A stretch of DNA of 35,623 bases from an uncultured Nitrospina sp. (GTDB taxonomy: Bacteria; Nitrospinota; Nitrospinia; Nitrospinales; VA-1), in assembly GCA_913045445.1 (NCBI GenBank), contig CAJWQP010000011.1:1-35623 (forward strand), given 5' to 3'. Shown here piece after piece: positions 1-8,473 of the stretch. Numbering within the stretch: position 1 is the first letter of the stretch; each line of letters starts with the position of its first letter. Under the pieces are notes generated by a model. That model saw only the letters and a program-made list of their open reading frames with translations. It did no database searches and was not told the origin of the DNA. Position numbers and translations under genes: made by a program.

Positions 1-8
1 AAAAGTCC

Positions 9-37
9 TTGACAACTTGTCGATCGACAAGTAAATA
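9..37 (+). promoter_or_regulatory. Candidate promoter/operator, first copy
   Basis: TTGACA (9-14) is followed directly by the perfect 18-bp palindrome ACTTGTCGATCGACAAGT (15-32). A weak -10-like TAAATA lies 17 bases downstream of the TTGACA box. A palindrome filling the spacer is a typical TetR-family operator position. This copy precedes the truncated tetR copy. Function is inferred. Confidence 0.55.
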
Positions 38-109
38 TTAATTAATATGAAAATATTGCAGATTCCGAAACTGATAGAAAATGCTTTGCACTAAAAATAT
101 AATGGGGGC

Positions 110-250
110 ATGAATACACCAAAAAATGTAAACAGCCGTAAACATGAGATCATTAAAGCTTCTGTAGAACTGTTCTATAAATATGGGTATCAGAAAGCTT
201 CATTAAGGGATATTGCACGAAAGGTCGGAATTTCCCAGGCTGCCATTTAA
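110..250 (+). pseudogene. Truncated tetR 5' copy
   Basis: ATG at 110 opens the same reading frame as the intact regulator at 376 and encodes its first 46 residues, covering most of the helix-turn-helix. The codon for Tyr47 (TAC) is TAA here, so translation stops at 250. A few homologous codons follow before the second repeat unit starts. It can only make a 46-residue DNA-binding fragment with no effector domain and is probably non-functional. Confidence 0.85.
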
Positions 251-274
251 TATCATTTCAAAACTAAAAAGTCC

Positions 275-303
275 TTGACAACTTGTCGATCGACAAGTAA
301 ATA
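275..303 (+). promoter_or_regulatory. Candidate autoregulated tetR promoter/operator
   Basis: TTGACA (275-280) is followed by the palindrome ACTTGTCGATCGACAAGT (281-298) and an AT-rich -10 region (TAAATA at 298-303). A repressor bound here would block RNA polymerase, consistent with autoregulation by the TetR gene 73 bases downstream. The TCGATCG core sits at the same distance from TTGACA as in the promoter before the second tetR (14471). Binding is inferred. Confidence 0.6.
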
Positions 304-375
304 TTAATTAATATGAAAATATTGCAGATTCCGAAACTGATAGAAAATGCTTTGCACTAAAAATATAATGGGGGC

Positions 376-963
376 ATGAATACACCAAAAAATGTAAACA
401 GCCGTAAACATGAGATCATTAAAGCTTCTGTAGAACTGTTCTATAAATATGGGTATCAGAAAGCTTCATTAAGGGATATTGCACGAAAGGTCGGAATTTC
501 CCAGGCTGCCATTTACTATCATTTTAAAACAAAAGAAGAAATTCTGCTGAATATTATTGAGAAGTACTCAAACAAATTACTTTTTTCTCTTAAGACGTGT
601 TTTGTCCAGAAAAAAGATCCCATTGAAAATCTCAGAGATGCCATTTTTGCACATGCAACCTCTATTCGAAACAGTCGAAATGGAACAAAAATAATCATAG
701 AAGACAAACGATTCCTTAGTGATGAAATCAAGCAAATTGTTAAGGAAAAAGAGATAGTCATTTTTCTCCTTTATAAAGATTATTTAAAGCAATTACAGGA
801 TTTAAAATTAATAAAGCAGGGAGACTTGTCAATTGCCACTTTTGGTATTCTTGGAACGGTCAATTGGCTTTACCATTGGTTTAATCCTGATAAAGCAATG
901 ACTATGGAAAAGATTGCAGAGGAAATGATCGACAATCTTCTTTATGGTCTTATAAATAAATAG
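376..963 (+). CDS. TetR/AcrR-family transcriptional regulator
   Basis: 195 aa. The N-terminal TetR helix-turn-helix lies at about residues 12-58, with the family pattern LRDIARKVGISQAAIYYHF. The rest is the all-helical ligand-binding and dimerisation domain, of normal length, with an ILGTVNW...WF region near residue 158 that resembles fatty-acid/CoA-responsive TetR proteins. The GGGGG stretch before ATG 376 is only one base away, so initiation is atypical. It lies 61 bases upstream of livK and probably represses the liv/CoA-ligase cluster and itself through the 281-298 palindrome. The effector is unknown; an acyl-CoA or the imported acid is plausible. Confidence 0.9.
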   Translation: MNTPKNVNSRKHEIIKASVELFYKYGYQKASLRDIARKVGISQAAIYYHFKTKEEILLNIIEKYSNKLLFSLKTCFVQKKDPIENLRDAIFAHATSIRNSRNGTKIIIEDKRFLSDEIKQIVKEKEIVIFLLYKDYLKQLQDLKLIKQGDLSIATFGILGTVNWLYHWFNPDKAMTMEKIAEEMIDNLLYGLINK

Positions 964-1024
964 TTGTGAAAGAGTTGTTTGTATTTATAGAAATATTAAC
1001 TTTCCAGGCAGGAGGTAAAAGGCA

Positions 1025-2167
1025 ATGAGAAAACGGAGTATTATTATTTCTTTGGTGATTGGGGTTTTTCTATTAACATCTAATGGAGTTTCGGCTGCTG
1101 ACCCAATAAAAATTGGTTCTCCTTTGTTACTTAGCGGGAGGGGTGCTTTTGTTGGAGGTGCCGAAAAAGCAACGCTTGAAATGATGGCAGAAAAAGTTAA
1201 TAAATCCGGAGGAATAAATGGAAGACCTATAGAATTTATTTTTTATGATACTGAGGCAAAGCCTGATATTGCAGTCCGTCTCGTAAAACGACTGATTCAA
1301 AAAGACAAAGTTGATGCGATTATTGGTATATCTGCAAGTTGGGCTGCTTTTCCCGTTATTCCTATTATCGAAAAACACAAAATTCCTACAATCATGCTGG
1401 GGTCCGCAAGCAAGATTGTAAATCCTGTAAATAAATATATATTTAAAACTCCTTCTGATGACAGAATTGTAGTTGCAAAACTTTTAGATTATTTACAGAA
1501 ACAGGGTACCAAAAAGATTGCTATCATGTCCAGTCAGGATGGATTTGGTGATGGCGGCAGGAGCGAGTTATTATCTCAAACCCCTAAATATGGTATAGAG
1601 ATTGTATTTGATGATAAATATACAATGGATGATACTGACGTAACGCCAACCATAAACAAAATCAAAAAAACTGATGCACAGGTTGTTGTTAACTGGTCAT
1701 CAAAAAGAGCACCGGTTATTATGACTATGGGCTACAGGCAACTTGGTATGACTCTTCCTCTCTACCAGAGCCATGCTGCACTTTCTGCTGATTTTCTCAA
1801 AGCTTTAGGTGAAAAAGGGAACGGTATTAAAATTGCCAGTTTTAAATTTCCCGGAGCTGAAAATCTGGCGGACAATGATCCTCAGAAAAAAATAATTCTA
1901 GACTACCAGGCCCAATATCAGGAAAAATTCGACAAACCTGCCAACCAGTTCGGTGCATGTGCTTTTGACGCATTTAACATTATGCTTAAAGCTTTGAAAA
2001 TCGCCGGAACTGACAAAGAAAAACTTCGCGATGCAATAGAAAATACAAAAAATCATATGGGAATTAACGGTGAATTCAATTACTCATCTGATGATCATGG
2101 AGGTTTAACAAAAAAAACTATGGTTATGTATGAAGCTGTTGATAATAAATGGAAACTATTAGAATAG
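1025..2167 (+). CDS. livK: Branched-chain amino acid-type ABC transporter substrate-binding protein
   Basis: 380 aa, with a strong GGAGG site about 8 bases before the ATG. Residues 1-24 form a signal peptide (basic start, hydrophobic core, VSA cut before ADPIKIG). The mature part starts with the family hallmark IKIGSPLLLSGRGA and contains the INGRPIEFIFYD segment, as in LivJ/LivK-type periplasmic binding proteins (Peripla_BP_6). It should capture the substrate for the LivHMGF permease encoded from 3701. In sulfate reducers and other Proteobacteria this family is often used for aromatic or short-chain acids, so the substrate need not be an amino acid. The stop codon lies at the edge of the IS remnant that separates it from livH. 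Confidence 0.9.
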   Translation: MRKRSIIISLVIGVFLLTSNGVSAADPIKIGSPLLLSGRGAFVGGAEKATLEMMAEKVNKSGGINGRPIEFIFYDTEAKPDIAVRLVKRLIQKDKVDAIIGISASWAAFPVIPIIEKHKIPTIMLGSASKIVNPVNKYIFKTPSDDRIVVAKLLDYLQKQGTKKIAIMSSQDGFGDGGRSELLSQTPKYGIEIVFDDKYTMDDTDVTPTINKIKKTDAQVVVNWSSKRAPVIMTMGYRQLGMTLPLYQSHAALSADFLKALGEKGNGIKIASFKFPGAENLADNDPQKKIILDYQAQYQEKFDKPANQFGACAFDAFNIMLKALKIAGTDKEKLRDAIENTKNHMGINGEFNYSSDDHGGLTKKTMVMYEAVDNKWKLLE

Positions 2168-3620
2168 ACCCTAACGTTGTATAAAAGTTTCCATTGACTG
2201 CTTCATTCTGGTTATGTTGCTTTTTTAACAACATTGAGGAAATGCAACAAATCCTGGCGAACCGTTTGGTTTGGACCCATAGTGAGTGTAAGTTCTCCGT
2301 GGGGTTTAGTAAGCCGGCCGGCCCTTTGAATAATCCGATGACTGAGGGTATCCAGTCTTTCAAATACCCAGGGCGCAGGACGTTTTGAGAGGGCACGCGA
2401 GAGGGTAGGTGAAGCCTGCATTTGTAATTTTCTGGACAAATTATGTGCCATCATGGAGCAAAGTGTGCATATCTAGTTGCCTGTCAGGCGTTTGGTGAGA
2501 ATAATATCAAGAGCGGCATCGGTTTTCCCATCGCCGAATATTACCTCTTGTGAACCACGCCCATTATGGAAAAAGACCACGCTTTTGGTTGATTCAGTTT
2601 TGTTGGTCACTATCATCTTGTAATCGAATTGGTCATCACGGGGTTCAAAAAGATGCAATTGAAGAGGTCCTTTATACTGCTTTCCCCCACGTGAAAATGA
2701 ATCTATTGGGGGTATTCCAGGGCTTTGGTTTCCATTTGGTTTGTAGGCATGACCACTCACGATCAATGCTGCACAAGCGTTTTCTGTTCTCGATTATCTC
2801 TTTAAACTGTGGGAACCTTGCAAAGGGGACAGAAACGATAAATTTCACATAGCGGCTGTCCAAAACAGACAATATTATGTCGCTGGAAAAAGCTTGGTCC
2901 ATACGGGATTCAAATAGGGTGTTTTTCAGTTCTTCTTTTGCTTTATAGAAACATTGCATTATGAACTGATCAACGCCATTGGAATCATGGACATTGCCGG
3001 GGCGGTGGAGGGGGTCAAAGAACTGGCTTGTTTGTGCTTCAGTACAGAACAATGAATAGTAACTACGTGAACTCTTTTTCTTTTTATTAAAACCAACAGC
3101 GGTCCCCTCGGCATGACACTTGGTGGACTGAACCGAAACATCGAAGTCAAAGGTCAAACGGGGCAGACATTCTCGTTTAAGACCTTCTCCACTCCTTCGC
3201 CTTCCATCTGAGAAAGGGCACGGGAAATGGTGGAAACATCGACCAGTTTTCGCAACTCCATTAATCGAAGAACTAAAGGATCGTCGCGGTAATAGTCTAC
3301 TTCTCTTATGCGACGAAAACCTAAAAAGAGATAAGCAATTAACAGCAGAACAACCAAATGATGTCCAAAGATGGAGGGGAAGTTTAAAATGATTGAAGCA
3401 CTTTTTCAGGCGCTTTTTTAGATTTAGCCGTCCCAATAATGCTTAGAATATCAATAAGCCTGAAAAGGATGTAAGTCTTTGATCTTCGAATTTAATCACA
3501 AGAATTTTTTAGTGGTTTGCATGAATCTGAGCTTTGCTGGAATTCACTTGCGGCGACCTCCTGGATATAAGGTTTTTTGTGTTGCAGTAGATCACTATAA
3601 CCATAGTCTATGAGGGTCTA
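2165..3620 (-). mobile_element. Possible extent of an IS1380-like insertion element
   Basis: The decayed transposase is bracketed by TAGACCCT (2165-2172) and its reverse complement AGGGTCTA (3613-3620). The resulting 1456 bp fits a degenerate IS1380-family element. The next bases inward agree only loosely, and no target-site duplication is visible. The ends are therefore a guess, although the transposase itself is clear. Confidence 0.35.
2212..3436 (-). pseudogene. IS1380-family transposase, broken
   Basis: Pieces of one DDE transposase appear in order on the minus strand but in changing frames. They are LKKRLKKCFNHFKL (about 3420-3365), LLIAYLFLGFRRIREVDYYR (from 3357), RLTFDFDVSVQSTKCHAEGT then GFNKKKK...SYYSLFC (about 3165-3030), and KSVVFFHNGRGSQEVIFG (about 2590). 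The C-terminal MMAHNLSRKLQMQ follows from 2454. Frame changes lie near 3360, 3160 and 2720, and an in-frame TAG (complement of 2473-2475) follows TGN, where intact relatives usually continue GNQLY. These motifs are those of IS1380 transposases. It cannot make an active enzyme. Confidence 0.85.
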
Positions 3621-3700
3621 CAACCTTTTTACTATTTATTTCACTATATTTTTTTGCGACTATAGGGTAGAGTTTACTTTTTATAGGAGGTAGAACGTTT
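3437..3700. other. Gap upstream of livH
   Basis: About 260 bases with no convincing gene. It holds the presumed left end of the IS remnant and AT-rich sequence, and a good ribosome-binding site (TAGGAGGT) just before livH. A new promoter for livH may lie here, because the IS remnant separates livH from the tetR promoter, but I could not identify a convincing -35/-10 pair. Confidence 0.5.
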
Positions 3701-4603
3701 ATGCTCACTGATGTAATTCAGGCAATTTTTGCCGCTTTACCTGTTGGGTGTATATATGCCCTGGTAGCTCTTGGTGTTGCCCTGATTTATAATGCAACAA
3801 ATATTATAAATTTTGCACAGGGTGAATTTGTTATGCTGGGTGGAATGTCGATGGTTACCCTTTACGGGGAAATGCACGTGCCTATTTATCTTTCTATCTT
3901 TGCATCTGTGGCTATCGCTACAATAATCGGCATGGCACTTATGAAAGTTGCATACAGACCGGGGAAGAATACTTCTCTTATTATTGTCCTTATTATAACC
4001 ATTGGGGCTTCACTTTTTATCTCCGGTTCTGCCATGCATATATGGGATGCTGATATTCACAGATTTCCAGCTTTTTCCGGAGAAAAGCCGATTGTCTTTT
4101 TGGGTGCAGCCATTGTACCTCAATCTTTATGGGTAATAGGCCTGACATTCCTTCTGGTGATTTCTTTGGTTTGTTATTTTCAGTTCACAATCCATGGGAA
4201 GGCTATGAAAGCTTGTGCGCTTGACAGAACTGCAGCAGGACTTCTTGGAATCAAAGTCAAACGAATGGTTTTGATCTCATTTGCAATGAGTTCAGCGCTT
4301 GGGGCACTTGCCGGCATTATTATGACCCCTCTTACCATGATAGATTATTCAGGTGGGATGTTACTTGCCATTAAAGGGTTTTCCGCGGCTATGTTAGGAG
4401 GAATGGGAAGTTTTGTAGGTGCAGTTATTGGTGGATTTGTCTTTTCATTCCTTGAATCTTTTACTGCCACTTTTGTATCTGGAAGTTTTAAAGAACTTGT
4501 AACTTTCATTGTTATAATCAATGTATTGCTTTTTATGCCTAATGGAATTATGGGGCCGAGAAGCAAAGAAGGGCTTGAAGAAGAAGAGGTTCTTGGAGAG
4601 TGA
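3701..4603 (+). CDS. livH: ABC transporter inner-membrane permease, LivH type
   Basis: 300 aa and very hydrophobic, with about eight predicted membrane segments. It carries family signatures: the N-terminal GCIYALVALGVALIYNAT, the INFAQGEF loop, and the C-terminal GGMGSFVGAVIGG cytoplasmic loop that contacts the ATPase. A strong TAGGAGGT lies 8-10 bases before the ATG. It pairs with LivM (5989) to form the channel. Its last bases overlap the GTG start of the MmgE/PrpD gene (GTGA), so the two are translationally coupled. Confidence 0.92.
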   Translation: MLTDVIQAIFAALPVGCIYALVALGVALIYNATNIINFAQGEFVMLGGMSMVTLYGEMHVPIYLSIFASVAIATIIGMALMKVAYRPGKNTSLIIVLIITIGASLFISGSAMHIWDADIHRFPAFSGEKPIVFLGAAIVPQSLWVIGLTFLLVISLVCYFQFTIHGKAMKACALDRTAAGLLGIKVKRMVLISFAMSSALGALAGIIMTPLTMIDYSGGMLLAIKGFSAAMLGGMGSFVGAVIGGFVFSFLESFTATFVSGSFKELVTFIVIINVLLFMPNGIMGPRSKEGLEEEEVLGE

Positions 4604-5976
4604 TAGATAAAATTTCCAGTTTAGTTGGAGAACATGTCTCAAAGGCCAGATTTGAAGACCTTAGCCTTAAGGCTATAGCTTCGGCGAAACGGTCTACTCT
4701 GGATACTATAGGAGCGATGATTGCAGGATCTTCTGCTCCTGGTGTAGATATTGTTGTAAACATGGCCAAAGGGTGGGGTGGGACTAAAGAGGTACTGGTA
4801 ACAGGCTTTGGAATTTATCTGCCAGCCCCGGCAGCAGCATGGTGCAACGGAACTATGGCCAGAGCCCTGGAAATAGATGATTGTGTTGATTTTCTTCCCG
4901 TTCATCCTTCTGCATCTGCTGTACCAGCACTTTTTGCACTTGCAGAACAAAAAAGAAGCATTTCAGGTCGAGAGTATTTAACATCGCTTGCAGTCGGTCA
5001 GGATCTGATTATAAGAATGGGTCTGACAGTCAAAAAAAGCGCAATGGAGACAGGACGAAATAATCTGTTTAAAATCTTCGGCCCGACAGCCGCACTTGCA
5101 CACGCTATGAAATTTAGTCCAGAAGAGGCGCAAAATGCCTTGGGGATTTCATTCTCCCATGCAGTAGGAGATGGACAATGCGCTCTTGATGGAGCGCTGA
5201 CATTAAGATTACAACAAGGCATTGTTGCCCAGGGAGCTCTTCTCTCAGTACATTTAGCGGCTCAAGGATTTACAGGTGCAAAAAATTTTTTAATGGGAAA
5301 ATGGGGTTATTTAAAATCGTGGGAACCTGATCCTGAACTGGAATATCTTACTTTTGAATTTGGAGAGTTTTTTTATGGGGAAAAGATATCAATTAAACCA
5401 TATTCATCATGCAGGGCTACTCATTCGGCTCTGGATTCCATTATTGCGCTTTCAAAGAAGCATGACATTGATGTATCATCAATCAAAAAAGTGATAGTTA
5501 GAACAAGCCCTGAGATATATAATCTTGTCGGCTTTCCCCATGAACTTAAGGCAAAGCCAGATTCAATTCCCACTGCACAATTTTCCATCCAATACACTAT
5601 TGCTGCAGCACTTATCAAAGGAGACATGTTCTTAAAAGAACTTGATTTTGAAACAATACGTGATGAAAAAATAGGTAATTTAGCTTTGCGTGTTCATGTT
5701 GAATCTGTGCCAGAGCTTAGATCTGATAGTATTCTCGGGCACACCGAATTGAAAATTGAGTGTGAAAATAATAAAACTTTTCAAGATAAAATCAAGTTCC
5801 CGAAAGGGAGTCCCGAGCGACCAATGTCATATAATGATTGCATAAAAAAATTCAAAAAATGCATTCCCTATGCTTTTAATCCAATTACTCCCGATCTTGT
5901 TGAAGAACTGATAGATCGGGTTGGGAACCTCGAAAATCTCCAGGATATGTCGCAAATATTAACTTGTTTGAAGTAA
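4600..5976 (+). CDS. MmgE/PrpD-family protein inside the liv operon
   Basis: 458 aa, the normal family length. Hallmarks are ALEIDDCVDFLPVHPSASA (about residues 87-105) and QGIVAQGALLSVHLAAQGFTG followed by WGYLKSW (about 205-245). The family includes 2-methylcitrate dehydratase (PrpD), cis-aconitate decarboxylase and epimerases, usually acting on di- or tricarboxylic acids. No prpB/prpC neighbours are present, so methylcitrate dehydratase is not assured. The start is a GTG overlapping the livH stop by four bases, and livM follows after a 12-base gap, so it is an integral part of the transporter operon. It may act on the imported substrate, but the reaction is unknown. Confidence 0.88.
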   Translation: MIDKISSLVGEHVSKARFEDLSLKAIASAKRSTLDTIGAMIAGSSAPGVDIVVNMAKGWGGTKEVLVTGFGIYLPAPAAAWCNGTMARALEIDDCVDFLPVHPSASAVPALFALAEQKRSISGREYLTSLAVGQDLIIRMGLTVKKSAMETGRNNLFKIFGPTAALAHAMKFSPEEAQNALGISFSHAVGDGQCALDGALTLRLQQGIVAQGALLSVHLAAQGFTGAKNFLMGKWGYLKSWEPDPELEYLTFEFGEFFYGEKISIKPYSSCRATHSALDSIIALSKKHDIDVSSIKKVIVRTSPEIYNLVGFPHELKAKPDSIPTAQFSIQYTIAAALIKGDMFLKELDFETIRDEKIGNLALRVHVESVPELRSDSILGHTELKIECENNKTFQDKIKFPKGSPERPMSYNDCIKKFKKCIPYAFNPITPDLVEELIDRVGNLENLQDMSQILTCLK

Positions 5977-5988
5977 AATCTGATTGAA

Positions 5989-6957
5989 TTGATTCGGATA
6001 AAAAATAAAAATAAATCCGCATGGCTTGGGATATCAGTGGCTCTTTTAGCCTTGCCTTTTATCTTGGGTGACGGATATTACCTTAGTGTAATGAACTTTA
6101 TTGCTTTTTATGCCATTGTTGCCATTGGGCTTTGCCTGTTGACAGGATACGGGGGACAACTTTCCATGTCCCATGCAGCTTTTTTTGGTATTGGAGCTTA
6201 TACCTCTGCAATATTATCAACCCGTTTTGGCTTAAATCCTTTGATATCAATTTTCATCGCTCAGATTGTCTCTGCAACTGCTGCCCTATCAATCGGATCA
6301 GTTGTACTGCGTTTAAAAGGACATTATCTTGCAATTGCAACCTTGAGTTTTACCATAATTGTCGAAATACTCATCATTGAAACCGCGTGGCTCACCGGAG
6401 GTCTTCAGGGACTCTCCTTAATACCCTATATCTCTTTTGGTGACTTTATCATCGATTCAGACTGGAGGCTTTATTTTATCGTTTGGCCGATCACTATGCT
6501 TATAATGCTGTTCTCTTTGAATTTGGTTGATTCCCGTATGGGACGTATTTTCAGAGCTACAAAAGAAAGTGAAGACATTGTACGTCTGTTCGGGGCTAAT
6601 GTGAAAATATATAAAATCAAGCTTTTTGTGCTTTCATCAGTTTTTGCTTCTCTTTCTGGTAGTTTTTATGCCCATTTCGTAAATTTTATATCACCCACTG
6701 CAGGCTCTCTTATGTTTGCCATAGATATAATTATGGTTCTTGCCTTCGGAGGTTTCACCATACTTTGGGGCGCATTATTAGGGGCAGCTTCATTAACTTT
6801 CTTAAATGAATATCTTACAGTGTTTGCCGATTTTAAGCGTACTATTTATGGGCTATCCCTTATTTTGATAATGCTTTTTTGCCCAAATGGACTTCTTGAA
6901 GGGCTTAAAGATTCCTTAAGCCGTCTCATTTCAGTCAAAAATGCTGGAGGCGATTAA
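5989..6957 (+). CDS. livM: ABC transporter inner-membrane permease, LivM type
   Basis: 322 aa, multi-spanning. It has LivM signatures: AIGLCLLTGYGGQLSMSHAA (about residues 44-63), then FFGIGAY and the RLKGHYLAIATLSF segment. A C-terminal MVLAFGGFTILWGALLGA loop provides the ATPase contact. The frame opens only with TTG at 5989 (CTG at 5980 is an alternative), and no good Shine-Dalgarno is seen, so translation may depend on coupling to the gene before it. It forms the heterodimeric channel with LivH. livG follows after two bases. Confidence 0.9.
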   Translation: MIRIKNKNKSAWLGISVALLALPFILGDGYYLSVMNFIAFYAIVAIGLCLLTGYGGQLSMSHAAFFGIGAYTSAILSTRFGLNPLISIFIAQIVSATAALSIGSVVLRLKGHYLAIATLSFTIIVEILIIETAWLTGGLQGLSLIPYISFGDFIIDSDWRLYFIVWPITMLIMLFSLNLVDSRMGRIFRATKESEDIVRLFGANVKIYKIKLFVLSSVFASLSGSFYAHFVNFISPTAGSLMFAIDIIMVLAFGGFTILWGALLGAASLTFLNEYLTVFADFKRTIYGLSLILIMLFCPNGLLEGLKDSLSRLISVKNAGGD

Positions 6958-6959
6958 TA

Positions 6960-7727
6960 GTGCTTGATTTAAATAGTGTCAGTAAAAATTTTTCAGGTTT
7001 AGCTGCATTGACTGATGTCAGTTTTGATGTAAAAAATTCAGTTATTAAAGGGATTATCGGACCTAATGGTGCTGGGAAAACGACCCTTTTTAATATCATT
7101 ACAGGAGTTTTTCCGCCAAGCAAAGGAACAATAAATTTTGATGGGAATGATATCAGCCATAAACGATCAGATGAGATAGCAAAACTTGGGGTATCCAGGA
7201 CTTTTCAACAGACTTATCTTTTTAAAACTCTGACTGTACTTGAAAACGTAATGTTAGGAAGACACTACAGAACACGTTCCGAGTTCTTCGCTTGCGGATT
7301 AAGACTTCCTGGTGCACGAAGAGAAGAAAAATTAATACGTGAACAGGCAATGGAATGCCTTGATATGATCGGTCTTGCAGGCAAAAAAGATAGAATTGCC
7401 AACAAACTTCCCATGGGAGAACAAAGATATCTGGAAGTTGCAAGAGCTTTGGCTACGGAACCACGCCTTCTGATTTTAGATGAACCAACGGCAGGATTAA
7501 ATGAGTTTGAAAGAGACGATTTTTTAAATCTGGTATTTAAAATCAGAGATATGGGTATCACAATCCTGGTTGTTGAGCACCATATGAAATTCATCATGAA
7601 AGTGTGCAGTGAACTGGTAGTACTGAATTTTGGCGAAAAAATAGCCGAAGGTACTCCAGACGAGATACAAAATTCCCCCAAAGTCATTGAAGCCTATCTT
7701 GGCGTGGAGGAAGACATTGATTATTAA
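6960..7727 (+). CDS. livG: ABC transporter ATPase, LivG type
   Basis: 255 aa, GTG start preceded by CTGGAGG. Walker A is GPNGAGKTT (about residues 34-42), the Q-loop is in VSRTFQQT, and the signature region is LPMGEQRYLEVARAL. Walker B is LLILDEPTAGLN and the switch His is in VVEHHMKF. The C-terminus VIEAYLGVEE is the usual LivG ending. It supplies ATP hydrolysis for the importer together with LivF, whose start overlaps its end by 11 bases. Confidence 0.93.
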   Translation: MLDLNSVSKNFSGLAALTDVSFDVKNSVIKGIIGPNGAGKTTLFNIITGVFPPSKGTINFDGNDISHKRSDEIAKLGVSRTFQQTYLFKTLTVLENVMLGRHYRTRSEFFACGLRLPGARREEKLIREQAMECLDMIGLAGKKDRIANKLPMGEQRYLEVARALATEPRLLILDEPTAGLNEFERDDFLNLVFKIRDMGITILVVEHHMKFIMKVCSELVVLNFGEKIAEGTPDEIQNSPKVIEAYLGVEEDIDY

Positions 7728-8433
7728 AATTAAAGACCTTGACGTTTTCTATAAAAATATACATGCCTTAAAAAAAGTATCCGTCAGTATTGAAAACGGA
7801 AAAATTATAGGGCTGGTCGGTGGAAATGGTGCTGGAAAGTCAACGATGATAAAATCTATCACAGGACTTGTGCCAATAAAGAATGGAAAAATATTTTTTA
7901 ATGACAGGGACATAACACGCCTGGACTCAGCTTCAATTGCCCGACTTGGGATATCCACAGTACCCGAAGGTCGCCGTCTGTTTGCCCCTATGACAGTCCA
8001 GGATAATATGAATCTTGGAGCCTATCTGCGTTTTAAAAATGAGAAGAAAAAAGATATAGAAAAAGATATAAAGAAAATATTTGAACTTTTTCCGCGTCTT
8101 ATGGAGCGAAAGAATCAAACAGCCGGAACACTTTCCGGAGGTGAGCAGCAGATGCTTGCCATAGCACGTGCTTTAATGGCAAAGCCAAAGGCAATTTTGA
8201 TGGACGAGCCATCAACTGGCCTTGCTCCTTTAATTGCCAAAGAAATATTTAAAGTGATTAAAAGCTTAAAAAACAGAGGGTATACGATTTTGCTGATAGA
8301 ACAAAGTGCCCGTATGGCATTAAAGATATCAGACTATGCATATGTTTTGGAATCGGGTAAAATAGTCCTTAAAGGCAAAGCTTCAGATCTGTTAAAGGAT
8401 GAATCTGTGCAAAAAGCATATTTAGGTGTTTGA
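7717..8433 (+). CDS. livF: ABC transporter ATPase, LivF type
   Basis: The ORF track begins at 7687, but the likely start is TTG 7717 (MIIKIKDLDVFY). It has GGAGG six bases upstream and gives a normal 238-aa LivF. Walker A is GGNGAGKST and the STVPEGRRLFAPMTV region is diagnostic of LivF. The signature is LSGGEQQMLAIARAL and Walker B is AILMDEPSTGLAP. The end VQKAYLGV is typical. It overlaps livG by 11 bases and closes the transporter part of the operon; the SDR gene follows after 40 bases. Confidence 0.92.
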   Translation: MIIKIKDLDVFYKNIHALKKVSVSIENGKIIGLVGGNGAGKSTMIKSITGLVPIKNGKIFFNDRDITRLDSASIARLGISTVPEGRRLFAPMTVQDNMNLGAYLRFKNEKKKDIEKDIKKIFELFPRLMERKNQTAGTLSGGEQQMLAIARALMAKPKAILMDEPSTGLAPLIAKEIFKVIKSLKNRGYTILLIEQSARMALKISDYAYVLESGKIVLKGKASDLLKDESVQKAYLGV

Positions 8434-8473
8434 CAGGACTTAAATTTATAAAAAATTATGAGAGGATAAATTT

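Larger units (their letters stand above)
1..535. repeat. 266-bp tandem duplication of the tetR promoter and 5' end
   Basis: The block starting at base 1 is repeated with an offset of 266 bases, starting at 267. Bases 1-249 match 267-515 exactly by eye. The last stretch then differs at only three places (250/516, 259/525, 265/531), all of them third codon positions of the tetR frame. Each copy carries a TTGACA box, an 18-bp palindrome and the tetR start. The window begins at the repeat boundary, so further copies upstream or an assembly artefact are both possible. Confidence 0.95.

Noticed and set aside
364-369. TATAAT just before tetR, as a -10 box
   Set aside because: No -35 at the right distance and it is only six bases from the start codon; a leaderless transcript cannot be excluded but is unsupported.
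2194-2852. Plus-strand ORFs 2194-2388 and 2550-2852
   Set aside because: They lie on the complement of the IS1380 transposase remnant; no domain features.
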